Assembly (NCBI RefSeq): GCF_003116035.1
Contig: NZ_LGQW01000015.1
Location: 4,905,762 to 4,965,440, forward strand
Source of the DNA: Azospirillum sp. TSH64
GTDB taxonomy: Bacteria; Pseudomonadota; Alphaproteobacteria; Azospirillales; Azospirillaceae
Direction of reading: 5' to 3'
DNA: 59,679 bases
The notes beneath the pieces are model-generated. The model saw only the letters and a list, made by a program, of their open reading frames with translations. It was not told the DNA's origin and searched no databases. Positions 52,040-59,576 of this stretch are shown piece after piece (positions within the stretch are counted from its first letter, which is position 1; each line of letters starts with the position of its first letter). Both the position numbers and the translations under genes were made by a program.

Positions 52040-52240
52040 ATGCTGACGTTGAAGGTTTCCGGAATGACCTGCGGCCATTGCGCCCAGACCGTGACCAAGG
52101 CCTTAGAGGCTCTCCCTACCGTGGAACGCGCCCTCGTCGACCTGAAGGCCGGCGAGGTCGCGATCGAAGGCGGCGCCGAAGAATCCGCAATCCGGCAAGC
52201 CATCGAGGATGCCGGCTATGAGGTACAGGGCCGGGCGTGA
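52040..52240 (+). CDS. copZ: copper chaperone (heavy-metal-associated domain)
   Basis: A 66-residue single HMA domain with the metal-binding motif GMTCGHC at residues 8-14 and the family C-terminus IRQAIEDAGYEVQG. It would bind Cu(I) in the cytoplasm and hand it to a CopA ATPase or a regulator. AAGGGAGAAG precedes the ATG. Its CueR-type promoter is the strongest evidence that the metal is copper. No CopA ATPase lies adjacent, so copZ stands alone here. Confidence 0.93.
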   Translation: MLTLKVSGMTCGHCAQTVTKALEALPTVERALVDLKAGEVAIEGGAEESAIRQAIEDAGYEVQGRA

Positions 52241-52260
52241 AAGGTCATCACAAATAAGAA

Positions 52261-52294
52261 AATGGGCGCCGGACCAAAGTGGTCGGGCGCCCAT
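52261..52294. terminator. bidirectional hairpin between copZ and hemP
   Basis: A 10-bp outer stem (AATGGGCGCC with its complement) and a 5-bp inner stem (GACCA with TGGTC) separated by one mismatch. On the minus strand it is followed by TTCTTATTTG, favouring termination of hemP; it also lies 20 bases past copZ. Confidence 0.72.
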
Positions 52295-52335
52295 TCTCGG
52301 CGGCGTTTTTCCCGGAAGGTTCTTTGAAGGTCGTT

Positions 52336-52500
52336 TTATTTGGTCAGGATCAGCTTGTTGGCGCGGGTCACACGCAGGCGGTAGCTCTGCCCGGCGTGCT
52401 GGATCACGATCTCGCGGCTGCCCGACATCAGGCGGCCGGATTCGACCACCGGCAGGGATGCGGCGAAGGAAGCGGGAACGGAGACGGCGCTGTCGTGCAT
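52336..52500 (-). CDS. hemP: hemin uptake protein HemP
   Basis: A 54-residue protein ending in REIVIQHAGQSYRLRVTRAN then KLILTK, which is the whole conserved HemP domain. HemP is a small cytosolic factor of haem uptake; in several proteobacteria it activates or accompanies haem transport genes. There are no haem transport genes alongside in this window. A Fur-like box lies about 90 bases upstream. The gene is too short to be found by size alone but the C-terminal motif is clear. Confidence 0.9.
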   Translation of the reverse strand: MHDSAVSVPASFAASLPVVESGRLMSGSREIVIQHAGQSYRLRVTRANKLILTK

Positions 52501-52588
52501 GGCGAGTCTTTCTTGCTGGACGGACGTTGCGGTTGGCGATGTCCGGGCGTGAACCCTGGACAGGACCCTAACTCGGCCCGAAGCCAAT

Positions 52589-52607
52589 TGCAAGTCATTC
52601 TCATTCG
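52589..52607 (-). promoter_or_regulatory. Fur-like iron box upstream of hemP
   Basis: Read on the minus strand it is GCGAATGAGAATGACTTGC. It contains the GAGAATGA core and matches the usual 19-base Fur-box pattern (NATNATGAGAATGATTNNC type) in most positions. It is the only such site seen and lies directly upstream of hemP. Confidence 0.75.
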
Positions 52608-52636
52608 CTTTTGAAAATTGACATCCTCTCCCGCGA

Positions 52637-53281
52637 TCAGTCCCGAACCGCGCGGCGGACCGTCCAGCGCAGCCCCACCACCAGCAGCTTGTTGTATTCG
52701 TTGACCAGCAGGTTGGCGGTGCCGGGCCACATCCACCAGTCGTCGAGATGGACGGTGGGGGCGACGACGGGATGGGGGACCAGTTCCACATCCGGCATCG
52801 CCATCGACAGCTCCAGCAGGCTGCGGCGCATGTGATAGTTGGCCGTCACCAGCCGCAACGACCGGAATCCCTGGTCTCGCATCCAGTCGGCCGTCTCATA
52901 GGCATTGCCGATGGTGCTGTCGGCGGAATAGCCCAGCGTGATGCAGCACTCCAGTTCGGTCGGGGAACGGCGGGACAGCTTCAGCAGTTCCTGCACATCC
53001 ACCCCGTCATAGACGCCGGAGACGAACAGCTTCCTCGCGCGGCCGGCGGCGAGCAGTTCAAGCCCGGTGCCCAGCCGGTGGCTGCCGCCGGTCAGCACGA
53101 CGATGGCGTCGGTCGGCCGGTCGGCCTCGGCACCGCCGGGGGACGACCGCGGCACGTCGGCCGCATACCAGAACAGCCCGCCCAGCCAGACGGCCGCCAG
53201 CACCAGCATGCCGACGATCACATGCGCAATCGCCCGCGCCATCATTCCGCCGCCGCGCCGCCGGTGACCGTGGCTCATCAT
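52637..53281 (-). CDS. YdcF family (DUF218) membrane-anchored protein
   Basis: A roughly 214-residue protein with an N-terminal helix (HVIVGMLVLAAVWLGGLFWYA) and a DUF218 domain. Family motifs are DAIVVLTGGSHRLGTGLELL, GYSADSTIGNAYETADWM and TANYHMRRSLLEL. Related ElyC/SanA/YdcF proteins affect envelope glycan metabolism. The start is ATG 53281 or 53278, preceded by weak sites. It follows ftsX by 61 bases on the same strand, a common order in alphaproteobacteria. Confidence 0.88.
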   Translation of the reverse strand: MMSHGHRRRGGGMMARAIAHVIVGMLVLAAVWLGGLFWYAADVPRSSPGGAEADRPTDAIVVLTGGSHRLGTGLELLAAGRARKLFVSGVYDGVDVQELLKLSRRSPTELECCITLGYSADSTIGNAYETADWMRDQGFRSLRLVTANYHMRRSLLELSMAMPDVELVPHPVVAPTVHLDDWWMWPGTANLLVNEYNKLLVVGLRWTVRRAVRD

Positions 53282-53342
53282 GGTGCCGACCAACCCCCGG
53301 TCCTAGCCATGGCCCCACTCATGGCGCGGATCATGACCCTAA

Positions 53343-54236
53343 TCATGGCATGGACTCCAGCGTGCGCAGCACGGTCCAGCGCGCGGTGACCAGCGCCAGA
53401 AGGGCCAGCCCCGCCGGCACCAGCAGCAGGGCCCCCCATTGCCAGGGCTGCAACGCCAGATCGGGCAGCAGGCTGGCCCGCAGCCCCTGGGAGGCGCGGT
53501 GCAACCCATACATCGTGCCGCCGGCCAGCAGCAGCCCGAGCCCGCCGCCGCGCAGGCTGCGGCCCACCACATGCCGTTCGAACTGGCGCGAGACATAGCG
53601 GTCGGTGGCGCCCATCAAATGCAGCAGTTCCACCACCGGCCGGTGGAGGGCAAGGCCGGTGCGCACGGCGAAGACCACGGTCATCACCGCCGCCGCCCCG
53701 ATCAGCACCACGACACCCAGCGCCGCCAGCCGGATCGCCCCGGCGAAGGAGCGCAGATCGGCCAGCCACACCGCATGGTCGTCCAGCGTCGCCCCCGGCG
53801 CGGCGGAGGTCAGGCGCAGGCGGAGTGCCGCGACATCGACCGGCCCGTCGGCGGCGACGTCGATCAGCCGCGGCATCGGCAGCAGCGGATCCGCCGCCCC
53901 CGCTCCCAGCCAGGGCTCCAGCAGCCGGGCGATCTCCCCCCCGCCCAGCAGGGTCGCCGTTCGGATGCCGGGGAAGGAGCGCAGGACGGTCAGCGCCGCC
54001 TCCGCCCGCTCGTCCAACGGGGCGACGGGGGCGCCCGACATCGGCGCCACCTGCACGGTCAGGCCGCCGGCCAGCCCGCTGTCCCAGCGCTGGGCCATGT
54101 CCGACACCAGCATGGCGCCGGCCAGCGCCAGCGCCGCCAGGAACGCCATCAGCGCGGTGATCCAGCCGAGGAAGCGCGAGGAGGGGTCGACCGCCAGCGG
54201 CAGGTCGGAACGGGGCCGCACCGGACGAAGCGCCAT
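53343..54236 (-). CDS. ftsX: cell division ABC permease-like protein
   Basis: A 297-residue FtsX-type protein. Helix 1 is at about 25-45 (WITALMAFLAALALAGAML), then an extracytoplasmic domain of about 110 residues, and three helices in the C-terminal half with FAVRTGLALHRPVVELLHLMGATDRYV, the conserved FtsX segment. With FtsE it couples ATP use to septal peptidoglycan hydrolase activation. The ATG at 54236 has GGGAG 6 bases upstream and follows the ftsE stop by four bases. Confidence 0.92.
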   Translation of the reverse strand: MALRPVRPRSDLPLAVDPSSRFLGWITALMAFLAALALAGAMLVSDMAQRWDSGLAGGLTVQVAPMSGAPVAPLDERAEAALTVLRSFPGIRTATLLGGGEIARLLEPWLGAGAADPLLPMPRLIDVAADGPVDVAALRLRLTSAAPGATLDDHAVWLADLRSFAGAIRLAALGVVVLIGAAAVMTVVFAVRTGLALHRPVVELLHLMGATDRYVSRQFERHVVGRSLRGGGLGLLLAGGTMYGLHRASQGLRASLLPDLALQPWQWGALLLVPAGLALLALVTARWTVLRTLESMP

Positions 54237-54240
54237 GCCG

Positions 54241-54990
54241 CTACTCCCACCTTGAGTCGATGGGCCTCGAATCGATTGGCCCCGGGTCATTGGCCCGCGC
54301 ATCCTTCGTGCGGGCCTCGACGCGGCCGCGCGCCGGCAGCACCATCAGCCGGCCGTTGTCGAGATGAAGGCGCGGGTGGTCGAACCGGCGGATCAGCGCC
54401 TCGTTGTGGGTGGCGATCACCACGGTGGTCCCCAGCTTGTAGAGTTCCTCGAACAGGTAGAGCAGCCGCATGCCGATGCCGTCGTCGACGTTGCCGGTCG
54501 GCTCGTCGGCCAGGAGCAGCCGCGGCCGGTTGATCACCGACCGCGCGATGGCGACCCGTTGCTTCTGCCCGCCCGACAGGGTGGAGGGCGTGGCGTGCAG
54601 ATGGTTGCCAAGGCCGACCCAGCGCAGGATCTCGCTGCAATGGGCGACCACGTCGGTCTCCGGCGTGCCGGCCATGCGCAGCGGCAGCGCCACATTGTCC
54701 AGCGCCGACAGGTGGTCGAGCAATGCGAAATCCTGGAACACCACGCCGATCTGGCGGCGCAGTTCCGGCAGGTCGCGGCGGGTCACCACCGCCATGTCGC
54801 GGCCGAACAGGGTGACCAGCCCGCGCGAGGGCCGGTGGGCCAGATACATCAGCTTCAGCAGCGACGATTTGCCCGCCCCGCTGGCACCGGTCAGGAAATG
54901 GAACGAGCCCGGCTGAAGGGTGAAGCTGATGTCCCGCAGCACCTCCGCCTCGGTGCCGTAACGCAGGCCGACATTCTCGAAACGGATCAC
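54241..54990 (-). CDS. ftsE: cell division ATP-binding protein with extended repeat tail
   Basis: A 249-residue ABC ATPase starting at a GTG (VIRFENVGLRYG). Walker A GASGAGKSS, signature LSGGQKQRVAIARS, Walker B LLLADEPTGNVD and switch His in VVIATHNEAL are intact. FtsE proteins usually end near 220-230; the extra tail (NDPGPIDSRPIDSRWE) is encoded by three 15-base repeats at 54257-54301. It is the first gene of ftsE-ftsX-ydcF and divergent from plsC, with a 189-base gap. Confidence 0.93.
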   Translation of the reverse strand: MIRFENVGLRYGTEAEVLRDISFTLQPGSFHFLTGASGAGKSSLLKLMYLAHRPSRGLVTLFGRDMAVVTRRDLPELRRQIGVVFQDFALLDHLSALDNVALPLRMAGTPETDVVAHCSEILRWVGLGNHLHATPSTLSGGQKQRVAIARSVINRPRLLLADEPTGNVDDGIGMRLLYLFEELYKLGTTVVIATHNEALIRRFDHPRLHLDNGRLMVLPARGRVEARTKDARANDPGPIDSRPIDSRWE

Positions 54991-55179
54991 GGTTCCACCA
55001 CAGCTTGTCACCCTTTCGCGCAGCCCCCCTCCATGCCGGGGACAATGCACCCGGCCGGGAGCGGAGTCCACCCTGCCCGGCAAAAGGCCCTCCCCTCCCC
55101 GCCGTCCTCTCTCCGCCGTCCTCTCCCTGGCCGCGCGGAATACTTGAGAAGTCGGCGAAGACCTGACAAGTTGCCGGCC

Positions 55180-55962
55180 ATGATCTGGATCCGGTCCCTC
55201 GCCTTCAACATCGCGTTCCACCTCTGGACCGCGCTGATGTGCTTCGCCCTGCTGTGGATGCTGCTGCTGCCGCGTCCGCAGATGGTCGCGGTGGTGAAAT
55301 GGTATCTCGGCACGGTCGGCTGGCTGGAGCGCACGCTCGTCGGCATCCGCTACGAGGTGCGCGGGCGGGAGAACCTGCCCGACGGCCCCTTCCTGCTGGC
55401 GGCCAAGCACCAGTCGGCATGGGAGACCATGAAGCTTCACCTGCTGGTGAAGGACCCCGCGATCATCCTGAAGCGCGAGCTGATGTGGATCCCGATCTGG
55501 GGCTGGTACGCCGCCAAGGCGAAGATGATCCCGGTCGACCGCGGCGCCGGCGGGGCGGCGATCAAGTCGCTGATCCGCAACTCCCGCCCGGTGCGGGACG
55601 AGGGGCGCCCCATCGTGATCTTCCCCCAGGGCACCCGCGTGGCGCCGGGCACCTATCGCCCCTACCGCATCGGCGTCGGCATGCTCTATGACAGCCTCCG
55701 CATTCCCATCGTGCCGATGGCGCTCAATGCCGGCCTCTATTGGCCGCGCCACAGCTTCCTGAAGCACCCCGGCACGGTGGTGGTGGAGTTCCTGCCGCCG
55801 ATCATGCCCGGCCAGCCGCGCGCCGAAGCGATGCGCGACCTGGAGGAGCGGCTGGAGGCCGCGAGCGACCGCCTCGTCACCGCGGCCGGCGGACCGCCCA
55901 CCCTGCGCCCGCCGCCACCGGAGCCGGCACAGGGCAAGCGGACGGCGGCCGCCGTCTCCTGA
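55180..55962 (+). CDS. plsC: 1-acyl-sn-glycerol-3-phosphate acyltransferase
   Basis: A 260-residue membrane-bound acyltransferase that makes phosphatidic acid. An N-terminal hydrophobic helix (SLAFNIAFHLWTALMCFALL) is followed by the acyltransferase motif KHQSAWET, then the GWYAAKAKMIPVDRG and FPQGTRVAPG blocks. The motif I acid is Glu rather than the usual Asp (HX4E instead of HX4D). The C-terminal 30 residues are a Pro-rich tail. The ATG at 55180 gives a normal length; no strong ribosome site is seen. Confidence 0.92.
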   Translation: MIWIRSLAFNIAFHLWTALMCFALLWMLLLPRPQMVAVVKWYLGTVGWLERTLVGIRYEVRGRENLPDGPFLLAAKHQSAWETMKLHLLVKDPAIILKRELMWIPIWGWYAAKAKMIPVDRGAGGAAIKSLIRNSRPVRDEGRPIVIFPQGTRVAPGTYRPYRIGVGMLYDSLRIPIVPMALNAGLYWPRHSFLKHPGTVVVEFLPPIMPGQPRAEAMRDLEERLEAASDRLVTAAGGPPTLRPPPPEPAQGKRTAAAVS

Positions 55963-56088
55963 CGGAAGGCATAGGGGCCGGTCCCCACGGTTAATCCCTT
56001 GAGCGCCGCCGCGTATCTGCCTACCCTCGCGCAACGAATCGCCGGGAGGGCCGGTTGAACCGGCCCCGGATGACGCGCGAGAGGATGG

Positions 56089-57966
56089 ATGACGCAGACC
56101 GCGAAGCCCCCCAGGCCTACCCGGTACCAGGATCGCTGGACGGAGCGATGGCGCGCAGCCGCCGTCGCCCTGCTGATGATGGTACAGCCGCTGGCGGCCC
56201 CCGTCGGCACCATCCTGACCGCTCCCGCGGGCCCTGCCCCGCTTGCAATCGCCGTCACCGCAGCAGCCGTCACGCTGGCGCCGGGCGATGCCGAGGCCCG
56301 CGCCGGGTCCAGCAGCCGGTCGTCCAGCAGCCGGTCGTCCGGCGGCTATTCGCGCCCATCGCGCACCCCGTCCGTCGGCAGCAGCAGCAGCGGCGGCAGC
56401 GGCGGATACTCCCGCCCCTCCACCTCGCGGACGCCGTCCACCGGAAGCGGCGGCGGCTGGTTCTCCGGCGGGTCTTCGAGTTCGAGCGGCGGCTATGCCC
56501 GGCCGGGCAACAGCGCCCCGTCGGTCGCCGCCCCGCCGACCTCGGCAGGGGACCGGACCTTCAGCCAGCAGGGCTCGGCCGATGCGCTGAACCGCTACCG
56601 CACCAAGCAGGAGGCCGACCGCACCCCGCCGGCCCAGCCGGGCGCGCCGCCGCCCGCCGCCTCCACCCAGGGGCGGACCGGCGGGTCCAACAGTTCCAGC
56701 AGCTCCGGCGGGTCCAGCTGGGGCTGGGGCTGGGGCGGCTCCTCTAACCGCACGCCGTCGACGCGCCCGGCGCCGGCCAACCCCTATGGCGGCTATGGCT
56801 GGAGCCCGCCGCCCTACACCGTCAGCGCCCCGCGCCGCTTCGGCGTCTGGGACGGGCTGTTCCTGTGGTTCATGCTCGATACGCTGACCCGGCCGGGCCA
56901 TGCCGCCTTCTTCCACAACAACGCCGACGACCCCGGCTACCGCGAATGGCGCCAGGAGGCCGACCGGCTGGCCCGCGACAATGCGGAGCTGCGCGGCAAG
57001 CTGGACCAGCTCGACCAGTCGGTGGCGGCCCAGGCCGGCACCCCGCGCCAGGCCGGCCAGCTGCCGCCCGACGTGCCGGCGGATCTGGCGCGCGCCGATT
57101 CGGCCAGTTCGGTGGACAGCGCCAGCGCCGCGCAGGCGTCGCGCAGCTCCGGGCACGGCTTCTGGTGGTGGGGCCTGCTGCTGCTGGGAGCGGCGGTGCT
57201 GTTCCTGCTGTGGCGGGCGCAGCGGCGGATGGATGCGCCATCCAAACCGAATGCAGTCGCCGGCGGCCCTGTTTCCAAGGGCTCCGGCTCCAAGGGAGGA
57301 TCTGACGTGCCCCTGTTCGGAACGCTCGGCAACTATGTGAACCAGAAGCTCGGCGGCAAGGCCTACAGCCCGTCGCTGTTCCGGCTGGGCATGACGGTCA
57401 CCATCGACCCCACCCCCTTCCTGCTGGCGGAGAGCGCCACCAAGGTCAAGGCGCCCGACACCGGCACCGACCGGCTGGTGTCGATCGAGGCGGTGGGAAC
57501 CGTCACCTCCGGCCCGGCCACCGTCTACCGCCTGCATCTGCCGGGAGGGGGCTTCTTCCAGATCCATCTCGGCCCCGACGGGCAGCCGGACGAGTGCCGC
57601 TATTTCACCCCCATCGACAGCGTCACCCCGTCCGACGAGGGCGAGTGGGGCTTCTGGCTGGACGATGCGGAGGGGATGATCGGCTGGCCGGAGTTCCAGA
57701 CCAAGGACGGCAAGCTCTATCCCCGCGTCTGGCAGCCGGGCGCCAGCCGCATCCAGCCCTTCACCCTCAGCGAGGCGCGCCAGACCCTGCGCGGGACCGA
57801 GACGGTGACCAGCCAGGCGATGCTGTACGGCACCCCGACGAACGCCGGGGACCCGGCGCCCGCCACCGAATATATCCTGGTGGAGGCGGTGGAGCGCGCC
57901 GGCCGCGCGTCGGTCGAGATCGCCGCCGGCATCGACGTGAACCCCGCCTCCCTCTCCCTGTCCTAA
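56089..57966 (+). CDS. DUF2491 (YjfK-like) protein with long Ser/Gly-rich membrane-anchored N-terminus
   Basis: A 625-residue protein. A signal- or anchor-like hydrophobic stretch is at about 25-62, followed by a Ser/Gly/Pro-rich region (72-230) with repeats of SSGGYSRPS type. Next are an aromatic segment FGVWDGLFLWFMLD, a coiled-coil-like stretch (REWRQEADRLARDNAELRGK), a helix at about 357-377 (WWWGLLLLGAAVLFLLW) and a DUF2491 domain from about 406 (PLFGTLGNYVNQKLGGKAYS). E. coli YjfK is only the last domain, so about 400 residues are added here. It leads a DUF2491-DUF350-PspA run. Confidence 0.82.
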   Translation: MTQTAKPPRPTRYQDRWTERWRAAAVALLMMVQPLAAPVGTILTAPAGPAPLAIAVTAAAVTLAPGDAEARAGSSSRSSSSRSSGGYSRPSRTPSVGSSSSGGSGGYSRPSTSRTPSTGSGGGWFSGGSSSSSGGYARPGNSAPSVAAPPTSAGDRTFSQQGSADALNRYRTKQEADRTPPAQPGAPPPAASTQGRTGGSNSSSSSGGSSWGWGWGGSSNRTPSTRPAPANPYGGYGWSPPPYTVSAPRRFGVWDGLFLWFMLDTLTRPGHAAFFHNNADDPGYREWRQEADRLARDNAELRGKLDQLDQSVAAQAGTPRQAGQLPPDVPADLARADSASSVDSASAAQASRSSGHGFWWWGLLLLGAAVLFLLWRAQRRMDAPSKPNAVAGGPVSKGSGSKGGSDVPLFGTLGNYVNQKLGGKAYSPSLFRLGMTVTIDPTPFLLAESATKVKAPDTGTDRLVSIEAVGTVTSGPATVYRLHLPGGGFFQIHLGPDGQPDECRYFTPIDSVTPSDEGEWGFWLDDAEGMIGWPEFQTKDGKLYPRVWQPGASRIQPFTLSEARQTLRGTETVTSQAMLYGTPTNAGDPAPATEYILVEAVERAGRASVEIAAGIDVNPASLSLS

Positions 57967-57994
57967 CCCCCCACACGACAAGAGTGCCGGCCCC

Positions 57995-58420
57995 ATGGAA
58001 AGCACCTTCGGTTCCATCCTGACCGCGCTCGGCACCGGCCTTCCGGTGCTGCTGGTCCAGCTCGCCGTCACGCTGGCGCTGCTGGCGGTCGGCGTCGCCG
58101 TCTACACCCGCATCACCCCCTTCGACGAGCGCCGGCTGGTGGCGGAAGGCAATGCCGCCGGCGGCCTGACGCTGGGCGGGTCCATCGTGGCGCTCGCCAT
58201 TCCGCTGGCGGCGACGCTGGCGACCAGCAGCTTCCTGCTGGACATCGTGCTGTGGGGCGTGGTGGCGGTGATCCTCCAGCTGGTCGCCTTCGCCGTCGCG
58301 ACCCTGCTGATCCGCGACCTGCGCGGCCAGATCGAATCGGGCAACGTCGCGTCGGCGGCGACGCTGGTCGGCGTCCAGCTCGGGGTGGCGGTGATCAACG
58401 CCGCCGCCATGGCCGGATGA
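57995..58420 (+). CDS. DUF350 (YjfL-like) inner membrane protein
   Basis: A 141-residue protein with four hydrophobic helices (about 15-35, 55-75, 78-103 and 120-140). The conserved loop TRITPFDERRLVAEGNAAGGLTL is typical of DUF350, as is VWGVVAVILQLVAF-like helix 3 with an ARRL/LIRDLRGQIE loop. It follows the DUF2491 gene by 28 bases and precedes the PspA-like gene, the same trio as E. coli yjfJ/yjfK/yjfL. The molecular function is unknown. Confidence 0.88.
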   Translation: MESTFGSILTALGTGLPVLLVQLAVTLALLAVGVAVYTRITPFDERRLVAEGNAAGGLTLGGSIVALAIPLAATLATSSFLLDIVLWGVVAVILQLVAFAVATLLIRDLRGQIESGNVASAATLVGVQLGVAVINAAAMAG

Positions 58421-58594
58421 GCCGGGCGGGATGAGCCGGGCCGGGTAAACGGGGCGGGATAGAGAAAATCGCCCCCGAGAGGTAAGGACGGGGGTCTGGT
58501 TCCCGGATCGCCCCCACCCCATCTGTGCAGGCGAAGCGTCCGCGGCCTTGGTCCGGGGGCGCCTCCAACAACCCTCCTTCGACAGGAATCAGCC

Positions 58595-59365
58595 ATGCTT
58601 GCCTTCATCCGCAACCTTATGGGTGTCAAGACCGACCAGGCCGTCCAGGGCGCCATGGAGGCGCTGGTCCGCTGGGATCCGAAGTCCGCGACCGAGGCGG
58701 AGCTGCGGACCATGGAGCAGCATCTCGACGGTCTGGGCCGGCAGGTGGCGGAAGCCCGCGCCATCCATGACCGCGAGCAGCGCGAGGCCGACGAGATCAA
58801 GGCCCTGTCGACCCAGCGCATGGCCGCCGCCGAGCATCTGCAGCGCCAGATCGACGGCGAGACCGACCCGTCGCGCAAGGCCGCCCTGGAAAAGAGCCTG
58901 GAGACCGTCATCGCCATGCTGGAGGAGATGGCCCCCGACATCGAGCGCGAGGTCCGCGACGCCGTCGAGGCGCGCGAGTTCCTGGAGATGCTGGAGAAGA
59001 ACTATGCCGACGCCGGCGCCAAGCTGAAGGCCGCCCGCGCCGAGCTGACCCGCGCCCAGCGCGACATGGGCCGCGCCGACCAGCAGCGCGCCATGGCCGA
59101 GCGTCAGGCCGAAGCCGCCCGCCAGGCCGCCGGCCTCGCCGGCGCCACCAGCGGCCTGACCGTCGCGCTGAAGGCGATGCAGGACACGGCGGCCAAGGAT
59201 CTGGCCGCGGCGGAGGCCGCCAACGCCAAGGCCAAGCTGCTGCGCCCGTCGGCCCCGGAGAAGGAAGACCCCAACATCGCCGCCGCGCTGGCCGCCGCGT
59301 CGGGCAAGACGGCGCCGACCAGCCTGTCCGACCGTCTGGCGGCGCTGAAGGCCAAGCAGGGCTGA
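58595..59365 (+). CDS. PspA/IM30 family protein (YjfJ-like)
   Basis: A 256-residue, almost entirely helical coiled-coil protein of the PspA/Vipp1 family, which assembles on membranes under envelope stress. The N-terminus MLAFIRNLMGVKTDQAVQGA is the short amphipathic start; long heptad stretches follow (KSLETVIAMLEEMAPDIERE, AKLKAARAELTRAQRDMGRA). The C-terminal 50 residues are less regular and end SLSDRLAALKAKQG. It follows DUF350 by 174 bases with no evident terminator, so one operon is plausible. Confidence 0.87.
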   Translation: MLAFIRNLMGVKTDQAVQGAMEALVRWDPKSATEAELRTMEQHLDGLGRQVAEARAIHDREQREADEIKALSTQRMAAAEHLQRQIDGETDPSRKAALEKSLETVIAMLEEMAPDIEREVRDAVEAREFLEMLEKNYADAGAKLKAARAELTRAQRDMGRADQQRAMAERQAEAARQAAGLAGATSGLTVALKAMQDTAAKDLAAAEAANAKAKLLRPSAPEKEDPNIAAALAAASGKTAPTSLSDRLAALKAKQG

Positions 59366-59441
59366 GGGTTCGGGGGATGGGATGACGAGGTCGGCGGGGG
59401 AGGACTCCGCCGATCCTTACCTCCTGGGGGCCATCCCGGGC

Positions 59442-59504
59442 GGCATCAGGGGGGGCATCAGGGGGGATGGAACAGCGTGAAACGGTTTCCGGCTGCTGTT
59501 CCAT
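59442..59504. repeat. 12-base direct repeat followed by a TGGAACAGC palindrome
   Basis: GGCATCAGGGGG occurs twice in tandem at 59442 and 59454. It is followed by a 10-bp perfect inverted repeat (ATGGAACAGC at 59467 with GCTGTTCCAT at 59495) whose loop contains GAAAC-G-GTTTC. The GGAACAGCGTGAAAC string resembles the arms of the 90-bp repeats at 29.4 kb. Confidence 0.75.
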
Positions 59505-59516
59505 GTTCACCGGCCC

Positions 59517-59576
59517 GCCTCACGGACGGTCGCCTCACGGACGGTCGCCTCACGACCGGCCGCCTCACAGACGGTC
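59517..59576. repeat. four tandem 15-base repeats overlapping a gene end
   Basis: Units GCCTCACGGACGGTC or variants start at 59517, 59532, 59547 and 59562. The last overlaps the stop codon of the partial minus-strand gene, so the array looks like serial duplication of that gene's 3' end. Confidence 0.88.

Noticed and set aside
54991..58071. N-terminal extension of the ftsE frame far upstream
   Set aside because: The frame is open for over 1000 codons, but only the last 249 match a protein (FtsE). The rest is antisense to plsC and the DUF2491 gene.
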